Of a stretch of 64,000 bases of DNA, positions 1 to 9,320 are shown piece by piece (within the stretch, counting starts at the first letter, position 1; every line of letters begins with the position of its first letter). Below the pieces are notes generated by a model, which was not told where the DNA came from, did not search any database, and saw only the letters and a program-made list of their open reading frames with translations. The stretch is from an uncultured Chloroflexota bacterium. GTDB taxonomy: Bacteria > Chloroflexota > UBA4733. The DNA is taken from positions 23,759 to 87,758 of the forward strand of contig CALBSQ010000288.1 in NCBI GenBank assembly GCA_937967325.1, read 5' to 3'. Made by a program: the position numbers and the translations under genes.

Positions 1-1
1 G

Positions 2-70
2 CGCGCGCTCGTGGCCCACCTTGCCGACGACAGTCGCGACCAGCTCCGCGCCCGCCTGGGCCTGGCCTAG
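2..70 (+). CDS. Possible 3' end of a gene cut by the window edge
   Basis: An open frame enters from the left edge and ends at a TAG at 68-70. The 22 visible residues (ending RDQLRARLGLA) look like an ordinary helical protein C-terminus with good high-GC codon use. There is too little sequence to name a family. It could also be chance, because short open frames are common at this GC content. Confidence 0.3.
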   Translation, partial: RALVAHLADDSRDQLRARLGLA

Positions 71-202
71 CCGCCTTGCGGGCCACGGCCGCCGGGGCCG
101 GGTAGCGGCCAAGGCCGGTGGGACGGCCAACGCAGCGCGCCCGCGGCAGCACGCTCGATTACCATGCGACGATGGGCCCGTGGGAGTCGGTCTTCCCCAC
201 CC

Positions 203-901
203 TCAGGGGATGACGGCCATCTGGTGGAGGACCGCGTATGCCGCCTGGACGTCGGCCAGCGGCCAAACGCTCAGGAACGGGCTGTGAGTAGCGCGGTAGC
301 CGACGTTGCCGACCAGCACGTCCGCCCCGTCGTAGCCCAGCACGACCTGGGCGTGCTCGTCGTAGGCGTAGGTGACCGGCGCACCGTCCCAGGCGGTCCA
401 CTGCCCGGTCCGCAACGCCCGCGCCCGATTGCGGTGGTAATAGGTCTGATCCGGCAGGCAGACCACCGACGCGCGGCCCCGCTCCAGCGCCGTCACAAGG
501 GCGGAGAGTGGGACACCGGTGCCGCCACTGGCGGAGGGGTCGATGGTGTGCATCACCTGGAGCACCGGTCCGGCGTAGACGCCGTTGCCCCAGCCATGCT
601 TGCCCGGGCCGGCGGCCGCCGCGCCGGTGCTGCAGGGGAACCAGCCGTCCACCCGGCCCACAAAGGTCTGGTTGGGATCGCCGCACTGGCGCACTGTGGC
701 GTGCTGCAGCACCGGCTGGCGGTCGTCGATCGGCAGCCGGGCCAGCACCTCCACCTCGGTCACGGGGAAGCCGTCCAAGCGCAGGGCCAGCGCCGAGGCG
801 GCCGCCTCACAGGAGAGCACGTGCTGCTGGGCGACTGCCTGGACACCGGTCAGTCCGATGTAGGCAGGACCCAGCAACTCCGGGCCGCCGCCCGGGGCCA
901 C
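203..901 (-). CDS. C39-like cysteine peptidase domain protein
   Basis: A 232-aa protein resembling the Peptidase_C39_2 group of papain-fold proteases. Visible family marks are the Cys in LSCEAAASAL near the N-terminus, the DPNQTFVGRVDGW block, the GVYAGPVLQ block and a late AQVVLGYDG segment that would carry the second catalytic region. Such proteins usually act at or outside the cell surface, on peptides or wall-associated proteins. No signal peptide is visible in this frame. The start is GTG with AGGAG almost touching it, so the true start is uncertain. It lies 9 bp downstream of a small secreted protein gene on the same strand, so the two are probably co-transcribed. Family assignment is good; the substrate is unknown. 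Confidence 0.72.
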   Translation of the reverse strand: MAPGGGPELLGPAYIGLTGVQAVAQQHVLSCEAAASALALRLDGFPVTEVEVLARLPIDDRQPVLQHATVRQCGDPNQTFVGRVDGWFPCSTGAAAAGPGKHGWGNGVYAGPVLQVMHTIDPSASGGTGVPLSALVTALERGRASVVCLPDQTYYHRNRARALRTGQWTAWDGAPVTYAYDEHAQVVLGYDGADVLVGNVGYRATHSPFLSVWPLADVQAAYAVLHQMAVIP

Positions 902-910
902 CTCCTAAAC

Positions 911-1294
911 TCAAGCCACGATGAAACCCGCGGAGCCTGCCTCTGGGTGCAATGTGGTTTCCATCGTGGCTTCGGTATAGGCGAAGCGGGCCGCGTTCGC
1001 GCGCTCCTGCGGCCCGTCGGGGCCCTCCAGCCAGGTCGCTCGCCCGTTAGTGAAGGCGGCGACATTGTCAGCCTTGCGCCAGACCAGCAGGCCCGTGGTT
1101 GTGTGTTGCAGCGCGTCGCCATTGGTGGAGTTGTGCGACTCATCGCCCAGGCACCCGCCGACCAATGGAGGAAGGCGGTCGTGCAGAGCCTGGAACCCGA
1201 GCGCGAAGTGGCAGCCGGCGGCCAGCGCCGGTGGCGTGAGCAGGGGGCTCAGCCAGGCGACGAGTACGAACAGGAGGAAGGCAAGCGCACGCAC
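911..1294 (-). CDS. Small secreted protein of unknown function
   Basis: A 127-aa protein with a clear Sec signal peptide (MRALAFLLFVLVAWL core, cleavage likely after PALAA). The mature part has two Cys residues, the segment GFQALHDRLPPLVGGCLGDE and a GLLVWRKADN segment. I believe this layout recurs in secreted Chloroflexota proteins, but I know no function for it. The GTG start has a good AAGGAG site. It is first in a two-gene minus-strand unit with the C39-like peptidase, so it could be a substrate, inhibitor or cofactor of that enzyme (inference). Confidence 0.68.
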   Translation of the reverse strand: MRALAFLLFVLVAWLSPLLTPPALAAGCHFALGFQALHDRLPPLVGGCLGDESHNSTNGDALQHTTTGLLVWRKADNVAAFTNGRATWLEGPDGPQERANAARFAYTEATMETTLHPEAGSAGFIVA

Positions 1295-1965
1295 GGCAAC
1301 TCCTTCGGGAACATGGATTCAATCTTCGTCAGTATGCGGCGGCCGGGTTACCGTTACCCCCAGCGTCCTGGCCGCGTCGCAGACTGTGCGGCCCGCGGCG
1401 CGGCCCCAGGGCCAGCGCGGAAACCAGTCGAAACGCGACTATGGGTGCACCTGCTTTCCTTCCCCGCCGTCGGGCGTGGGAGATCCGAAGCGCCCACCCC
1501 GACCGACTGCGCGCGAGCGCCCGTGCGCTGCCGCGCGCCGAGCCGGACGCCACCACGATCGGTGGCGGCACCGGCGTCACCGGGCGTCGCCCATCGCGCC
1601 ATCCTTTCATCTGCCTCCCCGTCCAAGCGGCAGTCCAGGTGTTCTGCCCTTGCTCGGTTGGTGTCGGCCGACCCTGGTCCAGGCTGCGCCGGCTCGCCAC
1701 CGGGTTCTATGAAGCCGTTCACACAGCCGGCGCGCCTCGTTACACCCGAGCCACAGCGCTCCGTCTGACTACTTAGTACGGGCAGCCAGGTTGCCCGGGG
1801 TTGCTCTGTGACCCAGCGTAGGCCGAGTCGGTGTCACTGACCAGGAACAGTTGCGGCTCGCCCTATTTGTTCCAGGTAGCACTTCCGATTTGCGGCGGCG
1901 CCTGCTACGATCCGGTCGTCCCCTCTTAGGCCCGTGGGAGCATCGATCATCCGCTGGGGGTAGGC
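1295..1965. other. Gene-free interval between divergent genes
   Basis: About 670 bp between the minus-strand secreted protein and the plus-strand NB-ARC regulator. Several overlapping open frames exist in it, but all have arginine/proline-rich composition typical of antisense or non-coding high-GC DNA. A short inverted repeat (CGGGCA ... TGCCCG) lies near 1779-1798. No convincing promoter, RNA gene or coding remnant was seen. It must contain both divergent promoters. Confidence 0.45.
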
Positions 1966-4525
1966 GTGCTAGGCGCCATCGCATCGGAGGAGCCGGCCGG
2001 GTTCGGCGCCCTCCTCAAGCAGCATCGCCTGCGCGCCGGGCTGTCCCAGGAGGAGTTGGCCGAGCGGGCGGGGCTGAGCGCGCGGGCAATCGGCGCGCTG
2101 GAGCAGAGGGGTCGGCACGTCCCGCATCGGGACACCATCCGGCGCCTGGCCCGGGCGCTGGGGCTAGACTCGGGCGACCGGGCCCGGCTGGAGGCGGCGG
2201 TGGAGCGCCGGCGCGGGCCACGGGCGGGCGAGACGGCCCTTTCGATGTCTGCCCGCCCGACGCTGCCGATCCCGCCCACGCCGCTGATCGGCCGGAAGCA
2301 GGAGGTCGCTGACGTCTGTTCGCTGCTGCGGCGCCCCGACGTGCGATTGGTGACGCTCACCGGGCCGGGCGGTGTGGGCAAGACGCGCCTGGGGCTGGAG
2401 GTCGCGCGGCGGGCGGCCGGCGAGTACGCGGACGGCGTCCGGCTGGTCGAGCTGGCGCCGCTGGCCGATCCCGCCCTGGCGCCGCTGGCCGTCCTGGCGG
2501 CGATCGGCGTCCGCGAGGCGCCGGGCCGGGCGGCGCGGGCGACGCTGCTCGACGCCCTGCGCCCGCGCCGGACCCTGCTCCTGCTCGACAACTGCGAGCA
2601 CCTGGTCGACGCCTGCGCGCAACTCGCCCACGCGATTCTCGAGACCTGCCCCGGCGGGCGACTCCTCTGCACCAGCCGAGAATCGCTGCGCATCGCGGGC
2701 GAGGTGACCTGGCGCGTGCCGCCGCTCGCCGCCCCGCCCTTCGAGCGCGTGCCTCCCCTGGAGCAGCTGGCGCGCTACGCCGCGGTGCGGCTCTTCGCGG
2801 CGCGGGCCCAGGCGGCGCTGCCCGCCTTCGTCCTCGGCCCCGAGAATGCCGCGAGCGTGGCGCGGGTGTGCGCCCGGCTGGACGGCATCCCCCTGGCCCT
2901 GGAGCTGGCGGCGGCGCGCCTGCGGGCGCTGGCGGTGGCGCAACTCGCCGCGCGCCTGGACCAGCGGTTCGGGCTCCTGACCGGCGGCGACCGCGCCGCC
3001 TTGCCCCGCCAGCAGACGCTGCGCGCCACGATCGACTGGAGCTACGACCTCTTGACATCGGAGGAGCGCCGGCACTTCGGCCGGCTCTCGGTGTTCGCGG
3101 GTGGGTGGACGATCGAGGCGGCCGAGGCGGTCTGCCATGACGAGCGCATCGGCCAGGCCGACGTACTCGTCCTGCTGTTTCAGCTGGAGGAGAAGTCGCT
3201 CGTGGTCGTCGATCACGGTGCCGCACCTTACCGCGTGCTCGAAACTGTGCGCGAGTACGCCCGCGAGCGCTTGCTGGAGAGCCCTGAAGAGGAGGCGGCG
3301 CGGAGCAGGCACGCGGACTACTTCGCGGGCCTGGCGGCAATGGCGGCGCCACGGCTGGAAACCGCCGAGCAGGCGCATTGGTTGGACCGGCTGGGGGTAG
3401 ATCACGACAATCTGCGCGCGGCGCTCAGTTGGTATGAGGACTGTGGAAACGTCGAGGCCGCCATACGGCTCGGTGTGAGCCTCCGGCTCTTTTGGTTCGT
3501 GAGGGGACATGTCGCGGAAGGTCGCGCACGGCTCACCGCGCTTCTCGCACACTCCAAGGTGCATGGCATCGACGCGCCACGGGCGGACGCGCTCGACGCC
3601 GCCGGCTTCTTAGCGCGCTACGCGGCGGATTACGAGGCGGCGCAGTCCCTCATTGAGCAGGGCCTCGCCATCCGGCGCGCCCTGGGCGACCGTAAGGGCG
3701 TGGCGGACTCGCTGAGCAACCTGGGCTTCGTGACGCTGTACCGGGGCGACTATGCCCTGGCCCGACTGCGCTACGAGGAGGAATTGGCCATCCACCAGGA
3801 GCTTGGCAACGAGCAAGGGATCGCGGATACGTCCAGCCACCTCGGGGTGATCGCGTTCTTGCAGGGCGAGTATGCGTCCGCACGCGCACTCCACGAGCGC
3901 AGCCTGGCGATCTGGCGCCGGCTCGGCGATCGGCTCGGCGTGGCCTACGCGCTCAGCAAGCTGGCCTACGTGGCCATCGAGCAACACGATCCCTCGGCGC
4001 GGCGCTTGATCGCGGAAGCCCTCGCGCTCGAACGGGAGCTAGGAAGCTCCTGGTCCCTGGCCTGCGCGCTGGAGGTGCTGGCGGGCTTGTCGGCGGCTCG
4101 GACACCGGAGGCTGCGCTCCGCCTCGCCGCCGGCCGAAGCGGAGGTGGTCGCGCGCTGGGTGGAGCCCGCGCGCCGCCGGCTGGGCCTGACGGCCGCCGA
4201 GACGGCCTGGGCGGAGGGCCAGGCCATGCGTGCCGAAGACGCCCTGGCCGTGGCGCTGACGATGGCCGGCCCGTCTCTGGACCGCGCGGATCCCGTCGCT
4301 CGCGCGGGTGCGTCCCGACCGGACGAGCTGACCAGTCGAGAGCGGGAGGTGGCGATCCTGGTCACGCAGGGTCTCACCAATCGCCAAATAGCCGACGTGC
4401 TGGTGACCGCCGAGCGGACGGCGGACACGCACGTGGGCAACATCCTCGGCAAGCTCGGTCTGGCGACCCGCGCCCAGCTCGCCGCCTGGGCGGTAACCGT
4501 TGGACTCCTGCCGCGGGAGCGATGA
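1966..4525 (+). CDS. XRE / NB-ARC / TPR / LuxR-type regulator, frameshifted
   Basis: A large signalling ATPase typical of Chloroflexota. Residues 10-67 form an XRE helix-turn-helix (GLSQEELAERAGLS). An NB-ARC ATPase follows, with Walker A GPGGVGKT near 133-140 and Walker B LLLLDNCEH near 205. TPR-like repeats run from about 540 to 700. The reading frame that carries all this loses homology just after AALRLA near 4122. The proper C-terminus continues in the +2 frame as PPAEAEVVARWVEP and ends with a LuxR helix-turn-helix (LTSREREVAILVTQGLTNRQIA, about 4328-4460), with its stop at 4523-4525. About 15-20 residues normally found between these parts appear to be missing, so this looks like a small out-of-frame deletion (or an assembly error). 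Read straight on, the first frame would run nonsensically to 4962. Start chosen at GTG 1966. Confidence 0.8.
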
Positions 4526-4663
4526 TCTACATCTACGTAGTATCGGGCCAGCGCCACGAACTACGCCTTTCTCTCGATGCGGGATCCTGCTGCAGCCGGT
4601 ACGGTAGTGCTATCGCGCCGTATCGGAAGCGGCAGCGAGCGGAGTGTCCGAGGAGGAATCGCA

Positions 4664-5023
4664 ATGGGACTCGCAACCGCCGGCCTGAGCCACGTGAGCA
4701 TCCGGGTGACCGATCTGGCGCGGGCGAAACAGTTCTACACCGGCACGCTGGGCTTCCAGCAGGTGCTGGAAGCCGATGGCCTGGTGTTGGTGAGCGCCGG
4801 TGGGATGCTGCTGGGCATCCGCGGCGACGCCCGCGAGACGCCGTCCGGCGATCGTTTCAATCCCTTCCGCGTCGGGTTGGACCACCTGGCGCTCGCCGTA
4901 CCAAGCGAGGACCGATTGCAGCTGCTGAAGGGCCAGCTCGATGCGGCCGGAGTGCCGAATAACGGGGTGGAGCACGACCAGCTCACCGGCGCCGCCTGGG
5001 AGCTGTATGCCCTACCGGGCTAG
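4664..5023 (+). CDS. VOC (glyoxalase/bleomycin resistance) family protein
   Basis: A 119-aa vicinal-oxygen-chelate fold protein. The N-terminal module reads LSHVSIRVTDLARAKQFYTGTLGFQ and the C-terminal module begins at DHLALAVPSED and ends AAWELYALPG. ATG 4664 is chosen over the longer frame because AGGAGG sits 8 bp upstream at 4651-4656. The protein is short: in relatives the last strand reads roughly 'LTG, then about 12 residues ending in DPDGI, then AWELY'. Here LTGA runs straight into AWELY, so one beta strand seems deleted in frame. The final Glu, usually a metal ligand, is kept. Substrate unknown; possibly impaired. Confidence 0.75.
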   Translation: MGLATAGLSHVSIRVTDLARAKQFYTGTLGFQQVLEADGLVLVSAGGMLLGIRGDARETPSGDRFNPFRVGLDHLALAVPSEDRLQLLKGQLDAAGVPNNGVEHDQLTGAAWELYALPG

Positions 5024-5212
5024 ACAGGAGGAGGGCGAACCGTGGACGCGCTCGAGGTCTTCGCCCCGCAGCACGACCGCTGTCACACGCCAGAGAGGGA
5101 TCAGTTGTTCGGAGGGCTGACCGATGCGCCGCCCCGAGTGCGGCCGCACAGACTGCCTTCTATCGTCTGGCTACGATGGCGCCTTGCCCCACTGCGACGC
5201 GCTGCGGTAGGG

Positions 5213-6964
5213 CTACGGCAGCACCTGCGTGGTGATCTGGACGGGGATGGCGCCGACGCCGGTGCGCTGCCGTACCTCCAGCACGGCGTCCACAGCGGAC
5301 CCGGTGTGGTCGGGGCCGGACGACGGTCGAAGCATCACCAGCGCGGCGCCGGGCGACGCACCGGGCAGTAACGACGCCGTCACGCCATTGCTCAGCGTGG
5401 TGGTCGTCGAGCCGGGAGCGCCGCCCCATATGCCGGATGCGGCGCCCGGCGCCGGCCAGAGGCTTCCGGGCGCCAGCATGAAGCTCGGCGGAGAACTACC
5501 GGGAACACAGTCGCTGCCGATCGCCACTACGGCGGCCGGTCCGCCCGTATGCAGGCGTGCCGCTGTGTCCCCGAGCAACAGCGGCACGCAGGATCGCACG
5601 TAGGTGGATATGCGGGCCGTGTCGCTCTCTACCAGGATCAGGTTTTCGGCGCCGTCTAGCGCCAGTCCCTGCGGGTTATGCAAACCTTGGAGCAGCGGCG
5701 TCGCCTGCCCATTTGGCCGGATCGCCAGGATGGTTCCGCTCAGCTCGTTGACGAAGGCCGTGCCATCCGACCCCACGACCACGTCGTCGGGAAGGCTCAG
5801 TGGTGGACCGAGTGCGTGCAACGGCCCATTAATCGGCCCAAGCCACATTCGGCCGCCGTATTCATCGACCATGTACACCTGGTCGCCGTGCAGCACCGCG
5901 TCGGTGGGGCGCTGCCAGTGCCCGGGAATGGGGCTGGTTATTCCCGTGTCCATCTGTGCCACGAGTACACGGCCACCGGCGCTGTCGGGGACCAGCACTA
6001 CCTGCGTTCCAGCCGGCGAGGCGATGCTCAGCCCGTCGATGCCTTCTACGCCGGGATGGACGGGCAACTGGAGCAGCTCACGCAGGCCCAAGCGGGAGCT
6101 CCACCGCAGCACACGATTCGTTCCTTGCTCGGCAAACACGAGGCTGTCAGCCCCGTCGATCGCGACGCCTTCGGGGACGTTCAGCCCCGAGAGCAGCGTT
6201 CGCACGCTGTGACCGGCCAGCACCTGGCGGATGGAGTTGGACTTCAGGTCGGTGACGACGACGCTGCCGTCGGGCGCTACGACCACGTCGTCCGGCTCGC
6301 CGATCCCGCTTGCCAGCGGCAGGGTTGGTCCGATCGAAAGGCGTAAGGTTCCTTGGCGTCCGGACGGCCAACGCGCGGTCAACAGGTGTGTGCCGGAAGC
6401 TGCCGTGGCGGGCGCCTGGATTGCGAGCGCCACCGCGCCGCTCTCTTCCAGCGACACCGTCGGAGCCGGCAGCCCTTCCACCCGGACAGCCGGCGCGCTC
6501 GCCCGGTCCGATGGCGAAAGGGCGGGCAAGAGGAGACGGGCCACCGTGCCGAGCTGCAGGTCGATCTGCGTGCCGGACCAGTCCAGCGTGGGTGACGTCG
6601 CCGCATCGGTCGTTGCCGGCGAAGACGCGGGCGATTTCGATGCTGGAGACGTGGCCGCCGGCGGGGGCGTTTCCGACGTGACCGTTCGAGTCGGTGTCGA
6701 AGGTAGCGGCGATGGTGGGGGAGCAGGACTCGCAGCAATCCCTGCACGCGCTGACGTTGCCACCGGCGCGTCCGGCGCCACGGATGTCGTCTTTGGCGAC
6801 GCCACGGAGAGCTGGCCGGTGGCGACGGGTCCCGGCGTGCGCTCCTCGGTGACTACCGGCAGCGACCGCGCGCAGCTTGCCAGGACGAGCCACAGCGCGA
6901 TAGAAAGGTAAACGGGAGGGCGAGCTAGGGAGGCTCCCCGACGATTAGGCTCCTTGCCGGCCAC
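5213..6964 (-). CDS. NHL/SMP-30-like beta-propeller lipoprotein
   Basis: A 583-aa surface lipoprotein. A hydrophobic stretch ending LWLVLASC gives a lipobox. It is followed by about 110 residues rich in Pro, Ser, Thr and Ala (a wall-spanning linker) and then by repeated propeller blades with motifs such as IGEPDDVVVAPDGSVVVTD, LNVPEGVAIDGADSL and LHNPQGLALDGAENL. Function is probably ligand binding or a lactonase-like fold; no enzyme activity can be assigned. GTG 6964 is preferred because it overlaps the upstream DUF971 gene by only 20 bp. A longer frame to ATG 7033 exists but would bury the signal sequence. It is likely translated from the same minus-strand mRNA as the DUF971 gene. Confidence 0.72.
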   Translation of the reverse strand: MAGKEPNRRGASLARPPVYLSIALWLVLASCARSLPVVTEERTPGPVATGQLSVASPKTTSVAPDAPVATSARAGIAASPAPPPSPLPSTPTRTVTSETPPPAATSPASKSPASSPATTDAATSPTLDWSGTQIDLQLGTVARLLLPALSPSDRASAPAVRVEGLPAPTVSLEESGAVALAIQAPATAASGTHLLTARWPSGRQGTLRLSIGPTLPLASGIGEPDDVVVAPDGSVVVTDLKSNSIRQVLAGHSVRTLLSGLNVPEGVAIDGADSLVFAEQGTNRVLRWSSRLGLRELLQLPVHPGVEGIDGLSIASPAGTQVVLVPDSAGGRVLVAQMDTGITSPIPGHWQRPTDAVLHGDQVYMVDEYGGRMWLGPINGPLHALGPPLSLPDDVVVGSDGTAFVNELSGTILAIRPNGQATPLLQGLHNPQGLALDGAENLILVESDTARISTYVRSCVPLLLGDTAARLHTGGPAAVVAIGSDCVPGSSPPSFMLAPGSLWPAPGAASGIWGGAPGSTTTTLSNGVTASLLPGASPGAALVMLRPSSGPDHTGSAVDAVLEVRQRTGVGAIPVQITTQVLP

Positions 6965-7283
6965 GAGCGCACAACTCACAGGGACACAGGCGTCGGAGAT
7001 CCTCAAAAGAGTAGATCCCCGTGTCGTGGCCATCCGCCCAGCGAGGCTGGACGGCGTAGCGCCCGACGAGCTGGAGGTCGATCAGCTCCTTTTGCGCCGG
7101 CATGAGCGCCACGGTTGAGGCGAGCGCGCCCGGCCTGCCCATCTCGCCACGGCAGTGGGCACAGGGGCAGTTCCAACGCAGCAGCTCGAAACTGTAGCTG
7201 CTGACGTGACCGTCGGCCCAGGCGATCTCAACCAGCTTAGGACCACTGTGCAGCGTGATGGCGGTCGGCTCGATAGGGTCCAA
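6945..7283 (-). CDS. DUF971 / GBBH-like N-terminal domain protein
   Basis: A 112-aa protein with the metal-binding DUF971 domain, which is also the N-terminal domain of gamma-butyrobetaine hydroxylase and occurs alone in Fe-S carrier and assembly contexts. Visible marks are WADGHVSSYSFELLRWNCPCAHCRGE, a typical YAVQPRWADGHDTGIYSFEDLR block and a CPCELC pair at the end. The only good start is TTG at 7283. An inverted-repeat element begins one base upstream of this start, so the native upstream region and ribosome-binding site may have been displaced. It overlaps the following lipoprotein gene. Confidence 0.8.
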   Translation of the reverse strand: MDPIEPTAITLHSGPKLVEIAWADGHVSSYSFELLRWNCPCAHCRGEMGRPGALASTVALMPAQKELIDLQLVGRYAVQPRWADGHDTGIYSFEDLRRLCPCELCARGRQGA

Positions 7284-7425
7284 TTAGCTTTCAGCTATCA
7301 GCAATCAGCAGCCACCCCGTTTGGTGGAGACTTTGTAGAGTGTACGAGCTAGTGCGACATGCGGACGACCCGGCAGCACACCTCGACCACCTTCTGATGG
7401 CTGACAGCCGATAGCTGATAGCTCG
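7284..7425. repeat. MITE-like element with imperfect terminal inverted repeats
   Basis: Left arm 7286-7315 (starting AGCTTTCAGCTATCAGC) and right arm 7394-7425 (ending in the complement of AGCTATCAGCTATCGGC) are imperfect inverted repeats of about 30 bp around roughly 80 bp of non-coding DNA. The element exactly fills the space between the DUF971 start and the stop of the BNR-repeat protein. Repeats built from AGCTATCAGC-type units occur as dispersed elements in several phyla. No transposase lies inside. Confidence 0.6.
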
Positions 7426-7426
7426 T

Positions 7427-9181
7427 TCACGATTGCGGGATATACGGCAACTGATGCTTCTGGATGAAGATGTCACCCAACAGGGTGAGCTGGACGCGGT
7501 AGGTGACATAGGGATTATTGGTGCCGGGGACGTTGCCGGGCTTGTCGTTCTCGGGGTGATACTCGTACACCGCCCTTTGGAAGTGCTGCGTCCAATGTAC
7601 GGAGCCGTCGATGGCCGTCCGTTGTTTGGGCTCTTCTAGCGGGTAGCCGAAGGTGTCCTCCTTACCGTGCGCGTCGAAGAACTGCTTGAAGTAGGTGTGG
7701 CTGCCATCCGGCGCCACATTGGCGACGAAGTGGCCGGCGCCGTTCGGCCCCAGTGGGAAGTAGAAGGAATCCCCAGACGGCGGGTTACTCTGACTTGCCG
7801 GCGGGTCGGCGTTGCCGCCATAGAGCTGGGTCACGAGCAGACGCGGCTGAATCTGATATGGCGCCGAATGCTCTGGGTGGTATTCCAGCACCGCGCGCTG
7901 AAAGTACTGCACAGTCTGGCCGCCGTACACTGGATCGCAGATTACGTCCGTTCGCGGATAGCCCAGGATGTCCACATCCCCATGCGTCTTGAAGAACTGG
8001 AGCCAGACGCCGCTCACCGTATGCCCTGTCAGCGGGAAGGTGTAGGAGCCGTAGCCGTTGTCCGGCGGCAACTGGCAGTTCACGCCGGGAGCGGGAGTGG
8101 CGGTCGGTGATGGCGCCGGCGTTGGCGTGGGCGTACTCGTGGGTGTGACGGTGATGACGGGCGGGCCGAGGGTAAGGGTTGAGACGCCCGCGCCACCCAC
8201 GTAGACATCCTGGGGACTGCCTCCATCCACCGCGACTGGTCCGCCGCCCCGATTGTAAATCGGGTTGAAGGTAACGCCTCCGTCGCGGCTCCACCAGGTA
8301 GTGGAGGTCGTGGTGAGATAGACGTTGCCGCCGTTGAGCGGATCGACGGCGACGCTGACGATCGGCTCGGGCGCAGGGTAGGTCGTCGCCCAATTGGTCC
8401 CCCCGTTGGTGGTTTTCACGAGCACGAATGGGGAAGCGGCGACACCTGCGTAGAGGGTCTGCGTCGAGGTCGGGTCGAAGGCGAGCTGCAGCACGCTTGC
8501 ACCGCCCGGCAGGCCCGTGTCGACGCTGTTCCAGGTGGTGCCCTGGTCGGTGCTCTTCCAGACGCCGGGGTCGGTACTGGCGTCGGTGCCCGCGTAGAAG
8601 TTTACCGGGTTGTTGTGGTCGTAGGCCAGGGAGTGGACGTTGCGCGTGCCCATGGTGCCGAGCTGCGAGACGGTCGCCCCGTGATCGGTCGACTTGTAGA
8701 TGCCGCTGTTGGTACCCAGATACACCGTCGAGGCGATGGTCGGATCGATCACGATCGCCTGGATGCTGATGTTGCCAAGGGAGGTCGCGCCGAGGACCCA
8801 GCTGGCGCCGCCGTCCTTCGTGGAGTACCAGACGCCCTGCTTGGTCGTGAAGTTGTAGCCGCCGACGTAGAGCGTGAGCGGGTCGATCTTGGCGATAGCG
8901 AGCGCCAGCACCGAGAATTGGCCCAGTGTCGGCGCGGTGTTGCCGAAGGTCTGACCGCCATCCTGGCTCTTGAAGACGTAGGCATTCTGGCTCTGATCAT
9001 TGCCGGCGGCGTACACAGTCCGGCTGTTGTTGGGGTCGACCACCAACTGTCCGAATGTGTGGTCGGAGTTGGCGGTCGTGAACGAGCCAGCTCCCCCTTC
9101 CGCCTGTCGCGCCGGGTAGAACGCCAGTGTGATCAGCAGCAGAGCAGCGATCCCCAGCAGACGTGTTCCTCGTTGTGCCAT
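7427..9181 (-). CDS. Secreted BNR/sortilin-like repeat protein with FGYP-repeat tail
   Basis: A 584-aa exported protein. A signal peptide (LLGIAALLLITLAFYPARQAEG) leads into a BNR/Asp-box beta-propeller with repeated units such as FKSQDGGQTFG, YKSTDHGATV, WKSTDQGTTWNSV and VKTTNGGTNW. A Pro/Thr linker (TPTSTPTPTPAPSPT) follows. The tail has two copies of an LGYP/FGYP module (GDVDILGYPRTD...YFQRAVLEYHPE and EDTFGYPLEEP...HFQRAVYEYHPE), common in Chloroflexota extracellular proteins and thought to bind wall polymers. ATG 9181 is chosen for its purine-rich GGAAGGGGAAGG site; the longer frame runs into the cyclophilin gene. Confidence 0.8.
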   Translation of the reverse strand: MAQRGTRLLGIAALLLITLAFYPARQAEGGAGSFTTANSDHTFGQLVVDPNNSRTVYAAGNDQSQNAYVFKSQDGGQTFGNTAPTLGQFSVLALAIAKIDPLTLYVGGYNFTTKQGVWYSTKDGGASWVLGATSLGNISIQAIVIDPTIASTVYLGTNSGIYKSTDHGATVSQLGTMGTRNVHSLAYDHNNPVNFYAGTDASTDPGVWKSTDQGTTWNSVDTGLPGGASVLQLAFDPTSTQTLYAGVAASPFVLVKTTNGGTNWATTYPAPEPIVSVAVDPLNGGNVYLTTTSTTWWSRDGGVTFNPIYNRGGGPVAVDGGSPQDVYVGGAGVSTLTLGPPVITVTPTSTPTPTPAPSPTATPAPGVNCQLPPDNGYGSYTFPLTGHTVSGVWLQFFKTHGDVDILGYPRTDVICDPVYGGQTVQYFQRAVLEYHPEHSAPYQIQPRLLVTQLYGGNADPPASQSNPPSGDSFYFPLGPNGAGHFVANVAPDGSHTYFKQFFDAHGKEDTFGYPLEEPKQRTAIDGSVHWTQHFQRAVYEYHPENDKPGNVPGTNNPYVTYRVQLTLLGDIFIQKHQLPYIPQS

Positions 9182-9242
9182 TGCCTTCCCCTTCCTGCCA
9201 AGCGCCGGAAGCACTCCCCACAGCACCGGCCATGTCTGCCGA

Positions 9243-9268
9243 CCGCCTGCCCCTCGAAGGGCAGGCGG
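9243..9268. terminator. Strong hairpin between cyclophilin and BNR genes
   Basis: Perfect 10-bp stem CCGCCTGCCC / GGGCAGGCGG with loop CTCGAA. It follows the cyclophilin stop on the minus strand and precedes the BNR gene start. There is no T-run, so intrinsic termination is doubtful; it may instead protect or separate the two messages. Confidence 0.4.
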
Positions 9269-9320
9269 AGGGCCATCGGCTCCCTCACTCCCCGACGCGC
9301 TTCGCGGTACCATACACGCT

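Noticed and set aside
164..1768. Very long plus-strand open frame (534 codons) across the C39-like and secreted protein genes
   Set aside because: Its composition is antisense-like (Arg, Gly, His rich), no family is recognisable, and both minus-strand genes under it have clear homology.
4526..4962. C-terminal extension of the NB-ARC regulator to 4962
   Set aside because: It is the wrong frame after the deletion near 4125 and runs through the intergenic region and VOC gene with no homology.
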